Part shown: positions 53,442 to 64,000 of the stretch, one piece after another | Numbering within the stretch: the stretch's first letter is position 1 | How the letters are laid out: each line of letters opens with the position of its first letter | From: Desulfuromonadaceae bacterium | GTDB lineage: Bacteria; Desulfobacterota; Desulfuromonadia; Geobacterales; Pseudopelobacteraceae | Direction of reading: 5' to 3' | Length of the DNA: 64,000 bases | Assembly (NCBI GenBank): GCA_028687585.1 | Contig: JAQTZV010000016.1 | Span: 1-64,000 of the forward strand | Program-made: the position numbers and the translations under genes | Notes under the pieces: generated by a model | Told to the model about the DNA's origin: nothing | Database searches by the model: none | Seen by the model: the letters and a program-made list of their open reading frames with translations, nothing else

Positions 53442-54296
53442 ATGTCGGATAAATTTATTGAGAAACAGTTTCTCTACCTGCTCTGCATCTCGCTCATTCT
53501 GCATGCGGGACTGTTTGCGGGGTTCTATTATTTTCCTCGGACGCAGCAGGAGCCTCCGAAAGAACCGGTTTTTATTGATCTACAGCAGATGCCTCAGTTA
53601 AAACAGCCTCCCCAACCACGTCAAAAGGAAACCAGGCGACAGTCTGAGCAGCAGGTCAGAGTCCCCCGGGAAACAGCCCCGCGCGGTGATGCAGCACGTG
53701 ATCTCCAGGCGCTTCAGCAACAGAGGGCACCAGAAAAGGAACCACAAACGTCACCAGCGGCTAAGCCATCCCCACAACCGTCACAAACTTTTCCCCGGAA
53801 GTCGCAGGTCGCTCCCGGTTCTTCAGCGGACAGTCTGCTGAAACCAAAAGAGCAGACAGCACAATCATCACCAACCGTTGCCCAACTGTTCCCCGGAGCC
53901 AGGGGACTGGCAAAACTTGAAGAGGGCTATCGGCGCAAATTCGAGAAGGATGTCGCCGATGGGGACACCCGCTTCCTGAACAGCGATGATATTGTCTTCG
54001 GCTCGTTTCTCCGCCGCTTTGAAGGGGCGGTCTACGGCGTCTGGCGATATCCTCAGGAAGCCGCATTACGGGGAATAGAAGGGATCACTCCGGTCAGAAT
54101 AACGTTCAATCGACGCGGTGAAATCACCAATGTTCAACAACTGGAGAGCTCCGGGGCCAGAATACTGGACGAAGAGGTATTGCGCACCTTGCGGGCAATC
54201 GGACCGGTAGGCGGCTTCCCCAAAGGATATGACAAGGATGAATTTCATCTGATTGCTTTTTTTCAGTATGGCGGCACGAGAAGGTCATTGAGGTGA
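53442..54296 (+). CDS. TonB-like energy-transducing protein
   Basis: 284 residues. One N-terminal transmembrane helix ([21 protein letters not shown]), a long Pro/Gln/Lys-rich periplasmic span (about 38-150) and a C-terminal domain of TonB type ([42 protein letters not shown]). It would link the inner-membrane ExbBD motor to outer-membrane receptors; no exbB/exbD lie here. Next to cobyrinate diamide synthase, so a link with cobalamin uptake is possible. Confidence 0.82.
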   Translation: MSDKFIEKQFLYLLCISLILHAGLFAGFYYFPRTQQEPPKEPVFIDLQQMPQLKQPPQPRQKETRRQSEQQVRVPRETAPRGDAARDLQALQQQRAPEKEPQTSPAAKPSPQPSQTFPRKSQVAPGSSADSLLKPKEQTAQSSPTVAQLFPGARGLAKLEEGYRRKFEKDVADGDTRFLNSDDIVFGSFLRRFEGAVYGVWRYPQEAALRGIEGITPVRITFNRRGEITNVQQLESSGARILDEEVLRTLRAIGPVGGFPKGYDKDEFHLIAFFQYGGTRRSLR

Positions 54297-54301
54297 GTAG
54301 T

Positions 54302-55702
54302 ATGAAGGGCTTCCTGATAGCCGCCCCGCAGAGCGGCAGCGGTAAAACCATGGTGAGTCTTGCGATCATGGCTGCATTGGCGAGACGGGGAGTAACCGTA
54401 GCGCCGTTCAAGTGCGGGCCGGATTTTATAGACCCGGGCTATCACCGGGCAGTGACCGGACAGCCTTCGATAAACCTTGACGGCTGGATGTGCGGCGAAG
54501 AGTTTGTGCGCCGGACCTTTCTGTCTCGCCTTGCCGGTCAGTCAATCGCAGTCATAGAAGGAGCCATGGGCCTTTTTGATGGCTTGGGAGCATCAGGCAG
54601 TGAGGGGAGCAGCGCCCAGATTTCCGCTCTGACGGGAGCGCCGGTAGTTCTGGTTGTTAATGCACGCGGCATGGCGGCCAGCGCTGCTGCGCTGGTTAAC
54701 GGCTTTGCCGGTTTTGATCCGCAGATCAGGGTGGCAGGCGTTATCTTTAATAATGTCGGGAGCGAACAGCACAGCAGGCTGCTCAGAGAGGTACTTGCCA
54801 CCCATTGCCCTGAAGTTCTCTGTTTTGGCTGCATTCCCCGCGACGAATCGCTTGAGATCCCTTCACGCCACCTTGGCTTGGTAACGGCGGAGGATAACCC
54901 GCTTTCAGTTGAATTCATCGCTAGATTGGCGGATATAGCGGAGTGCTGTCTGGATCTGGACGGACTGAGTCAACTGCAAATCCCCCCCTACCCTTTATGC
55001 CCCAGAGGGTACCCCTTTGAAAAAGTGGGGAAACATGTCACCCCCCTTAATAAAGGGGGGCAGGGGGGGATTTGCATCGCCGTGGCTCGCGATGCTGCCT
55101 TCTGCTTCATGTACGAAGATAACCTGCGTCTGCTGCGGGAGGCGGGTGCGGAACTGATTTTCTTTTCACCGCTCAATGACACGGAACTCCCCACCGATAT
55201 CCATGGTATGTATCTCCCTGGCGGCTATCCGGAGCTGTATGCTGCGGCACTGCATAATAACGTCAGCATGAAAGAATCCATCCGCGCGGCGATAGCGACA
55301 GATATGCCGGCCTATGCCGAATGTGGTGGTTTTGTCTATCTCACTGAGGGAATCGACCGGTCCGCGAATCAGCCTTCAGGCGATTTTGTGGGCATATTCC
55401 CGGTACGCTGTCGAATGCTGCCACGCCGTAAGGCACTTGGTTACCGCCAGGTTACACTGACAGAAGATGTCATAATTGGTGGAAAAGGTGCCGTCGTCCG
55501 GGGGCATGAGTTTCACTATTCAGAGATCGGCGCCATGCCGGAAGAGAGCGAGTGTTGCTACGAGGTCTCCCGGCGGGGAATTGTGTTAGGGCCAGAAGGG
55601 TTCCGGATACGCAACTGCCTTGCATCCTATATCCATCTACATTTCGGCAGTAATCCGGATATTGCCGGGACGTTTGTTGATTCGTGTAGAAGACACCGAT
55701 AA
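54302..55702 (+). CDS. cbiA: Cobyrinate a,c-diamide synthase, with an in-frame palindromic insertion
   Basis: 466 residues from the ATG at 54302 (GAGGTG upstream). The N-terminal ATPase domain ([11 protein letters not shown]) and the C-terminal glutaminase domain ([13 protein letters not shown] with the nucleophile Cys; HEFHYSEI with His) are both complete. It amidates cobyrinic acid at a and c in B12 synthesis. Between the two domains (about residues 226-258) the protein is encoded by a 100-bp element with 14-bp terminal inverted repeats (54976-55075); the frame stays open. No other cob genes are next to it. It can supply IcmF's cofactor. Confidence 0.9.
   Translation: MKGFLIAAPQSGSGKTMVSLAIMAALARRGVTVAPFKCGPDFIDPGYHRAVTGQPSINLDGWMCGEEFVRRTFLSRLAGQSIAVIEGAMGLFDGLGASGSEGSSAQISALTGAPVVLVVNARGMAASAAALVNGFAGFDPQIRVAGVIFNNVGSEQHSRLLREVLATHCPEVLCFGCIPRDESLEIPSRHLGLVTAEDNPLSVEFIARLADIAECCLDLDGLSQLQIPPYPLCPRGYPFEKVGKHVTPLNKGGQGGICIAVARDAAFCFMYEDNLRLLREAGAELIFFSPLNDTELPTDIHGMYLPGGYPELYAAALHNNVSMKESIRAAIATDMPAYAECGGFVYLTEGIDRSANQPSGDFVGIFPVRCRMLPRRKALGYRQVTLTEDVIIGGKGAVVRGHEFHYSEIGAMPEESECCYEVSRRGIVLGPEGFRIRNCLASYIHLHFGSNPDIAGTFVDSCRRHR
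54976..55075. repeat. 100-bp palindromic element inside cbiA
   Basis: GCAAATCCCCCCCT at one end and its complement AGGGGGGGATTTGC at the other, perfect over 14 bases. Inside are further inverted blocks (ACCCCTTTG/CACCCCCC, CTTAATAAAG GGGG). It encodes an uninterrupted linker ([20 protein letters not shown]) between the two CbiA domains. Confidence 0.75.
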
Positions 55703-55708
55703 CCGCCA

Positions 55709-56434
55709 CTATTCGTTATCGGGCAACACCTTCTGTTTCTGCAGACGCTTGTAATAAAAATTCTGACCGTACAGCACAGCAACCGGATTATGACCGGTAA
55801 CACGGTCCTTGACAATCAGGGTTGTAACCGGCGCTGCGGAATGTTTATTGAAAAGCATATCGTGGCCGACGCAGAGGCCGACAATGATATTCACATCTGT
55901 TCCCATCCGGTTGCATATTTCAGCCTGAGCAATTGGATTACAGGCCGGTTCGAACGTACCAGGCCTGACCTTGTCCGTTTCCGCCAACCCGAGTTCCAGT
56001 TTGTCGATACTGCCGGCCTTACAACAAACACTGACCGGTTCAAAACCTTGAGCCGTAAGAATTTTTGCCAGGCGCTCCGACTCGTCAAGGAGTCCGATGC
56101 AGGTTGCCATGCCGATTTTTTTATATCCCATCAGCCTGGCAAAGGCGATGGTATCCTCTACCCGGGTCCAGCGGGCGTTAACGGCATCACTCCCCGGCAC
56201 CGGCTGATAGCAGAGCCCTTCGACACGGGCGGCAACAAAGGCAATCTTCGCATCCTCGCTGTCGCCGCGATACTCATCAAATGATTCCTGAACGACATCA
56301 CCATAGGCATCAGACGGGCAGTTGCCCGGCTTTGGCGGCGCCTGTTCCGGATTACCGCTCCAGCAATGTGTGGTGCCATGATTCTGCCAAACAGTACTGC
56401 ACTTTGCACAGGTGACTGAAATTTGTTCTGACAT
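55709..56434 (-). CDS. DUF1847 Cys-rich metal-binding protein
   Basis: 241 residues. The N-terminal zinc-finger-like motif CAKCSTVWQNHGTTHCW and a later NCPSD open the protein; MATCIGLLDESERLA, VSVCCKAG, ACNPIAQAEICN and GLCVGHDMLFNKHSAAPVTTLIVKDRVTGHNP are family features of DUF1847. Many conserved Cys suggest bound metal or a redox site. No function is established. GGGAGAG before the ATG. It ends 6 bp from cbiA, convergent. Confidence 0.85.
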   Translation of the reverse strand: MSEQISVTCAKCSTVWQNHGTTHCWSGNPEQAPPKPGNCPSDAYGDVVQESFDEYRGDSEDAKIAFVAARVEGLCYQPVPGSDAVNARWTRVEDTIAFARLMGYKKIGMATCIGLLDESERLAKILTAQGFEPVSVCCKAGSIDKLELGLAETDKVRPGTFEPACNPIAQAEICNRMGTDVNIIVGLCVGHDMLFNKHSAAPVTTLIVKDRVTGHNPVAVLYGQNFYYKRLQKQKVLPDNE

Positions 56435-56445
56435 GAGTACTCTCC

Positions 56446-57345
56446 CTAGGTGGTCATGGTATTAAACAGCACATCGACTTCCTGACTGATCGCTTCATAC
56501 TCTTCGTCCAAATCCGACAGAAAATGTTCCAGACTCGATGCATTCTGGTCTGGCACAAGCTGTGTAAATATTTTCCAGGCACTCTCTTCTGAGGATCCTG
56601 GGATACTCGCCTGGGCAACACTGTTTGAATTCACATGCGACAGGCAGTAAAAATCTGCCAGCGCAACCATTGCTGTCAGTAACGGGTCTTCCGTGGCCAT
56701 GTCGGAAGAGTGATGATAGGAGATGACGTCACAGTAAACCGGCGGAAAATTCCAGCGTTGTGCCAGACAGAGACCAACTTCGCAATGCGTAGTGCCAAAG
56801 TGTTCGTATTCAGACTCGTAGGTCGTGTTGCTTGTATTTTTGATACTGGCCAGCATTCGGCCGTATTCATCCTTGCAGTAATGTCCCAGAAAGACCTTAC
56901 CTATGTCGTGAAGAATACCGACAAGATAGGCTTTTTCCGTATCAGGATAATTAACCTGGCGGGCAATGCGACGGGAGATCGCTCCTACACTGAAAGAGTG
57001 AATCCAGAATATCTTCATGTCAAAGGGTTGTTCCTTACGCTTAAAGCCATCCACGAAATAGCTGGTAAGAATCATTTCACGCACACTTTTAAAACCGAGA
57101 AATATCAGCGCGCGTTTAACTGACATTATGGAATTGCTGGCACGATACAACGGCGAGTTGACAACCCTGATTACCCTGGCGGCAAGCACCTGATCAGACA
57201 GCATCAGATCGGCAATATCATCCGGACTGGCTTCCTGATCATCGAGCATGGCGACCACTTTGGACACAATCGCGGGAAGTGTCGGCAGATCACCGGTATC
57301 CTTAAAAAGCCTGCGGGCTTTTATCATCATTGTTACTTTTTCCAC
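56446..57345 (-). CDS. HDOD-domain signalling protein
   Basis: 299 residues from a GTG at 57345 with AGGAG 5 bases upstream. LPTLPAIVSKVVAMLDDQEASPDDIADLMLSDQVLAARVIRVVNSPLYR is the HDOD opening, and HDIGKVFLGHY and GTTHCEVGLCLAQRWNFPPVYCDVISYHHS follow. HDOD proteins act in signalling with c-di-GMP or sensor networks and are abundant in Geobacter-like genomes. It is 13 bp downstream of ligA, in the same transcript. Confidence 0.88.
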   Translation of the reverse strand: MEKVTMMIKARRLFKDTGDLPTLPAIVSKVVAMLDDQEASPDDIADLMLSDQVLAARVIRVVNSPLYRASNSIMSVKRALIFLGFKSVREMILTSYFVDGFKRKEQPFDMKIFWIHSFSVGAISRRIARQVNYPDTEKAYLVGILHDIGKVFLGHYCKDEYGRMLASIKNTSNTTYESEYEHFGTTHCEVGLCLAQRWNFPPVYCDVISYHHSSDMATEDPLLTAMVALADFYCLSHVNSNSVAQASIPGSSEESAWKIFTQLVPDQNASSLEHFLSDLDEEYEAISQEVDVLFNTMTT

Positions 57346-57358
57346 GAATTCTCCTATC

Positions 57359-60263
<2,905 letters not shown>

Positions 60264-60318
60264 CATATTTGCGTCCACTTTACACAATGCCGCACGAATT
60301 TGGTAAAAGGAGATTTAC

Positions 60319-62751
60319 ATGTCTGACCGCTGCCTCATACCTGCAGATAAGCTCCGCTGGAGCTGTGACCCCGATCTCCTTGGCTTTGAAACGACCTTGG
60401 ATCTTCCCGACTTTAATGATGCCATTGGTCAGAAGCGGGCACTCCGTTCAATTGAATTTGGTCTGGGAGTTGATGGTCCCGGCTTCAACCTCTACATTTC
60501 CGGTGAAACCGGGACCGGTAAAACATCCACTATTGCCAGCATCCTCAACAAGAGGGCTAAAAGCGAGCCACAGCCGCACGACTGGGTGTATGTCAATAAT
60601 TTCAAAGATTCTGATTCAGCTATCTCGCTTGATCTTCCCTGCGGAATGGGGGGCGAACTGTCGACTGACATGAAGGAGTTGATCGAGGCTTTCCGCAAGG
60701 ACATCCCGAAAGCGCTCGAAAGCAATGAGTATGAAAGTAGGCGGACTGAACTGCTTGAGAGTTACCAAACCGCTTCAAACGATCTTTTTCAGGGATTGGA
60801 AAAAGAGTCCGAGAAGCTGGGATTTTCATTGCAGCGAACAGTCTCAGGCCTGGTGATCGTACCCCAGAAATCGGGACGTAACTATAGCCAGGAAGAATAT
60901 GACGCCCTCAACGAAAAAAAACGCCTGAAACTCGAGAAGCAGGGAAAAGAACTGACTGAGCAGCTGAACGAAGTTCTCCGTCAGGTTCGTGAACAGGAAA
61001 AAATCACAAAAGAGGCTCTGGCTCAAGCAGATCGCGACCTGGGGATGTCGTGCCTGGGCCATCGCCTCGATCCGTTGCGTGAAAAATACTCTAATCTTAC
61101 GAAAGTTCTCACGTATCTGGACTCTGTTCAGGAGGACGTCCTCAACACACTGGATGATTTTAAACCGCAGTCAACACAACCCCAGATTCCCGGCATCAAG
61201 ATGCCGCGCCAGGAACCGACCTTTGACCGCTACCAAGTAAACGTTTTGGTGGACAATAAAAACAGTGACGGTGCCCCGGTTGTGTTTGAGTCTAACCCTA
61301 CATATAACAACCTCTTCGGGCGTATTGAGCATGTCATGCAGTACGGCGGAGTTGCGGTAACCGATTTCACCATGATTCGCTCCGGCGCACTGCATCGCGC
61401 TAACGGCGGTTATCTGGTTATCGACGCACGTGAAGTTTTGATAAATCCTTTCGTATGGGATTCCCTGAAGCGCTGTATTAGAAATCATGAAATTAGAATT
61501 GAAGATGTTTTGGAACAGTACCGGTTCATGACTATGGTTTCACTAAAACCGGAACCGGTCCAAATGCGGGCAAAAATTATCCTGATCGGTACTCCCTGGA
61601 TATATTACCTGCTTTTTCATCTTGATCCGGATTATCGTAAATTTTTTAAAGTAAAAGCTGAATTTGATAGCAGAGTCGCCAGAACGCCTGAGATTATGCA
61701 CGATTATGCTCTGTTCGTTGCCAGCCATTGCCGCTCTGAAGGGTTGCTGCCGTACCACAAAAGTGGTGTTGCAGCTTTACTGGAACATACGGCACGCATG
61801 GCTGACGACCAATCAAAACTATCCTCACAGTTTATGGAAATAGCGGATTTTATCCGCGAAATAAGCTTCTGGGCCTCGAAAGCCGGACGCACCATAATCA
61901 GTGGTGATGATGTACGAACAGCGGCTGAAGAAAGCCTCTACCGTGTCAACCGCATTGAAGAGCGGATGCAGGAGATGTACGATGACGGCATTATTATGGT
62001 TGATACTTCCGGCGCTGTCGTCGGGCAGATCAACGGCCTGTCAGTTATCGGTCTCGGAGATCACACCTTCGGTCGCCCGACCCGTATCACCGCATCGGTT
62101 TATACCGGGCAGGACGGCATGGTTAACATCGAACGCGAAGTCAAGCTTTCCGGTCCGATTCATGACAAGGGTGTATTGATACTGACAGGATATCTGGGAG
62201 GCACCTTTGCCACCGATCGGTCACTATCGTTATCGGCGTCGATCTGTTTTGAGCAGTCCTATAATGGTATCGAAGGCGACAGCGCCTCTTCTACTGAACT
62301 TTATGCGCTCCTGTCTGCATTGTCCGGCGTTGCTATCAAGCAGGGGATTGCGGTAACCGGAAGCGTAAATCAGCGCGGCAAAATCCAGGCGATTGGTGGT
62401 GTAAATCACAAGATCGAGGGGTTCTTTGAAGTCTGCCGATCACAGGGACTAACCGGGCAGCAAGGGGTAATGATACCAAAATCAAACGAGCGCCACCTCA
62501 TGCTGCATGAGGATGTTATTCAGGCGGTCAATACCGGACAGTTTCATGTATGGAGTGTGGAAACCATAGAGCAGGGAATCGAAATCCTCACCGGCACCAA
62601 GGCGGGACAACGGGGAAAAAACGGAAAGTACCCCAAGGGGTCCATTTACCAGTTGGTTGACGCCCGCTTGCAGACAATGACAGACCGATTGAAGGATCTA
62701 AAACAGAAACCGAAAGTAAAGAAACACGCCGTCTCAAAAAATGAGAGCTGA
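60319..62751 (+). CDS. Lon-like ATP-dependent protease (AAA_32 type)
   Basis: 810 residues. Walker A SGETGTGKTS (about 62-71) lies in the first part of an AAA+ module interrupted by a long coiled-coil insert (about 150-275), as in the LonB/YcbZ-like AAA_32 group. The C-terminal Lon protease domain has Ser in GDSASSTELYALLSALSG and Lys in GVNHKIEGFFEVC, the catalytic dyad. AGGAG precedes the ATG. It degrades unfolded or regulatory proteins; targets unknown. Confidence 0.88.
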   Translation: MSDRCLIPADKLRWSCDPDLLGFETTLDLPDFNDAIGQKRALRSIEFGLGVDGPGFNLYISGETGTGKTSTIASILNKRAKSEPQPHDWVYVNNFKDSDSAISLDLPCGMGGELSTDMKELIEAFRKDIPKALESNEYESRRTELLESYQTASNDLFQGLEKESEKLGFSLQRTVSGLVIVPQKSGRNYSQEEYDALNEKKRLKLEKQGKELTEQLNEVLRQVREQEKITKEALAQADRDLGMSCLGHRLDPLREKYSNLTKVLTYLDSVQEDVLNTLDDFKPQSTQPQIPGIKMPRQEPTFDRYQVNVLVDNKNSDGAPVVFESNPTYNNLFGRIEHVMQYGGVAVTDFTMIRSGALHRANGGYLVIDAREVLINPFVWDSLKRCIRNHEIRIEDVLEQYRFMTMVSLKPEPVQMRAKIILIGTPWIYYLLFHLDPDYRKFFKVKAEFDSRVARTPEIMHDYALFVASHCRSEGLLPYHKSGVAALLEHTARMADDQSKLSSQFMEIADFIREISFWASKAGRTIISGDDVRTAAEESLYRVNRIEERMQEMYDDGIIMVDTSGAVVGQINGLSVIGLGDHTFGRPTRITASVYTGQDGMVNIEREVKLSGPIHDKGVLILTGYLGGTFATDRSLSLSASICFEQSYNGIEGDSASSTELYALLSALSGVAIKQGIAVTGSVNQRGKIQAIGGVNHKIEGFFEVCRSQGLTGQQGVMIPKSNERHLMLHEDVIQAVNTGQFHVWSVETIEQGIEILTGTKAGQRGKNGKYPKGSIYQLVDARLQTMTDRLKDLKQKPKVKKHAVSKNES

Positions 62752-62774
62752 ATTCAGCGAGTAAGGGGTACATC

Positions 62775-63182
62775 ATGGGCATAGAGTGGAGAGATTCATT
62801 GGCAACCGGAGTTGAAGTAATTGACAACCAGCACAAAGAGCTTCTGCTTCGCTTTGACAAACTGCTTACTGCATGTCAGGCTGGCCAAGGGACTGAAGAG
62901 CTGAAAACATTACAGGCTTTTCTCGGAGATTACGTGATTACTCATTTCAATGATGAGGAAGCGCTTCAGCGTCAGCATCATTATCCTGATTATGAAGCCC
63001 ATCACGCAGAGCACCTCCGTTTTATTGAGAAGATTAACAAGATGAAGTTGGAAACGCAAAAAGGGGGAATTTCCACCCATCATGTTATCGATACAAACAA
63101 CATGCTCCTGAAATGGCTTCTTAACCATATATCCAAAGTTGATACAAAATTAGGGGCATTTCTAAAAACATGCACTCCATAA
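62775..63182 (+). CDS. Bacteriohemerythrin
   Basis: 135 residues. The di-iron ligands are in order: DNQHKELL, HFNDEEALQ, HHAEHLRFI and HHVIDTNNMLLKWLLNHISKVDTKL, that is H, H, E, H, H, H, D of the hemerythrin four-helix bundle. It binds O2 and may store or sense it. It follows the Lon-like gene by 23 bp with AAGGGG in the gap, so it is probably co-transcribed. Confidence 0.9.
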   Translation: MGIEWRDSLATGVEVIDNQHKELLLRFDKLLTACQAGQGTEELKTLQAFLGDYVITHFNDEEALQRQHHYPDYEAHHAEHLRFIEKINKMKLETQKGGISTHHVIDTNNMLLKWLLNHISKVDTKLGAFLKTCTP

Positions 63183-63254
63183 ACGCGCAGGCCGGGGCAC
63201 ACATAACGCTGCGCCACGGCCTGCCAAATCCGCTTCTCCTTCAATCTTCCATAA

Positions 63255-63434
63255 TCAGGTACAGTCGGCTCTCCAGAGACACCCTTCCTGACCGCAGGCT
63301 GTTGCCTGACCGGTTTCAAAACAGGCGGTGCTTCCCTCAGCCAGCTGTACGGCCCTCACCAAATCAGCTTTCTTCATCTTACCAGCCTTGATATCATGTT
63401 TCTTTGCAATTTCCTTGATTTCCTCAAGTTTCAT
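63255..63434 (-). CDS. Small SAP/Rho-N-like Cys-containing protein
   Basis: 59 residues. MKLEEIKEIAKKHDIKAGKMKKADLVRAVQ is a SAP/Rho N-terminal-like helix-extended-helix motif that may bind nucleic acid. The tail FETGQATACGQEGCLWRADC has four Cys with ACF and the segment above (Cys38, 47, 52, 58). AGGAG lies 8 bases upstream of the ATG at 63434. Monocistronic and probably real; function unknown. Confidence 0.7.
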   Translation of the reverse strand: MKLEEIKEIAKKHDIKAGKMKKADLVRAVQLAEGSTACFETGQATACGQEGCLWRADCT

Positions 63435-63518
63435 TTCATATTCTCCTGTAAGTGGTGTCGGTTACAACCAATGTCTCGGTAGTCTAACGTACTATTTCGT
63501 GTAGTCAATAGTTGGATA

Positions 63519-63553
63519 TAAAAAAAGAGGCGATTTTATACCTAACCGCCTCC
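63519..63553 (-). terminator. Terminator of purC
   Basis: On the minus strand GAGGCG pairs with CGCCTC around a GTTAGGTATAAAAT loop, followed by T7. Confidence 0.8.
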
Positions 63554-63580
63554 TGCATTACGTAAGTGGCCTTATTCCAA

Positions 63581-64000
63581 TTACACTGATATTCCGGTAA
63601 TTCTCAGCAGCGCCTCACGATATTTATCGGCGGTTTTGTCCAGTATTTCCTGCGGCAACTCAGGCGCCGGAGCACATTTCCCCCAATCAAGCGTCTCAAG
63701 ATAATCACGCAGGAACTGCTTGTCAAAACTCGGCTGCGCCCCACCCGGTTGATACGCTTCCTTCAGCCAGAAGCGGCTTGAGTCAGGAGTCATACATTCA
63801 TCAATAATAATCAGTTCACCCTCATATACGCCAAACTCGAATTTGGTGTCTGCTATAATAATACCCTTTACTGCTGCCAGATCTCGCGCACGGGTATAAA
63901 TTTTAAGGGTATAATCCCGTGCTTTTTCGGCTAAATCGCGTCCACAGATTGCCACCATCTTATCAAACGAAATAGTTTCATCGTGAGCACCGAGATCTGC
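63581..64000 (-). CDS. purC: Phosphoribosylaminoimidazole-succinocarboxamide synthase, C-terminal part
   Basis: The window holds the last 139 codons; the start lies beyond 64000. [29 protein letters not shown] is the SAICAR synthase signature, followed by [18 protein letters not shown] and a C-terminal helix. It makes SAICAR in purine synthesis. It ends at a good terminator. Confidence 0.93.
   Translation of the reverse strand, partial: ADLGAHDETISFDKMVAICGRDLAEKARDYTLKIYTRARDLAAVKGIIIADTKFEFGVYEGELIIIDECMTPDSSRFWLKEAYQPGGAQPSFDKQFLRDYLETLDWGKCAPAPELPQEILDKTADKYREALLRITGISV

Overview
The window looks like chromosome of a Geobacteraceae-like member of the Desulfuromonadia (inference). It combines an EtfAB-linked membrane Fe-S oxidoreductase, a fused B12 mutase IcmF, the LL-diaminopimelate aminotransferase route to lysine, a monohaem c-type cytochrome, Cache/sigma54-type two-component signalling, an SSS symporter with its DUF4212 subunit, and dispersed hairpin repeats. 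Most genes have strong Shine-Dalgarno sites, and several starts were moved downstream of the longest reading frame because of them.

Layout. 1-6.3 kb: etfB end, EtfAB:quinone oxidoreductase, and a four-gene butyryl-CoA/beta-oxidation operon (acyl-CoA dehydrogenase, crotonase, hydroxybutyryl-CoA dehydrogenase, thiolase). 6.6-20.7 kb: a polyhydroxybutyrate island with two paralogous 175-residue phasins, a CBS protein, three short-chain reductases, a thiolase-like protein, a single-chain acyl-CoA carboxylase of permuted domain order, a class III PHA synthase (PhaC/PhaE) and an XRE regulator. 20.8-26.9 kb: a small protein, an M24 peptidase, a nitroreductase, IcmF and a Cys-rich partner. 27.3-35.7 kb: an OFA-family MFS transporter with a GcvH-like protein, convergent with an operon of two paralogous Cache sensors (one ending in a DUF294 nucleotidyltransferase, one a histidine kinase), an NtrC-type regulator with an altered GAFTGA loop, and an archaemetzincin.

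35.8-48.6 kb is a patchwork: lysA and the dapL/dapB/dapA genes separated by a cytochrome, a ClC channel, toxin-antitoxin-like modules (AbiEii-like pair, VapBC/Phd, MNT-HEPN), broken antitoxin and MerR fragments, and at least five copies of a GGCGGCC hairpin repeat. 48.7-64 kb is mostly core: diguanylate cyclase, trmB, an acetate-type symporter operon running into a TIM-barrel protein, a TonB-like protein and cobyrinate a,c-diamide synthase, DUF1847, HDOD, ligA, HD hydrolase, a Lon-like protease, hemerythrin, a SAP-like small protein, and purC running off the end.

Working together: beta-oxidation enzymes pass electrons through EtfAB to the quinone pool. IcmF links isobutyryl-CoA to butyryl-CoA and so to this pathway, and cobyrinate diamide synthase serves its B12 cofactor. 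Acetoacetyl-CoA/hydroxybutyryl-CoA can be diverted to PHB. Three catabolic promoters (oxidoreductase/etf, beta-oxidation, icmF) share a nearly identical operator-like sequence over the -35 box, which suggests one regulon. The PHB promoters share a different TTTTGTTTA motif, possibly read by the adjacent XRE protein.
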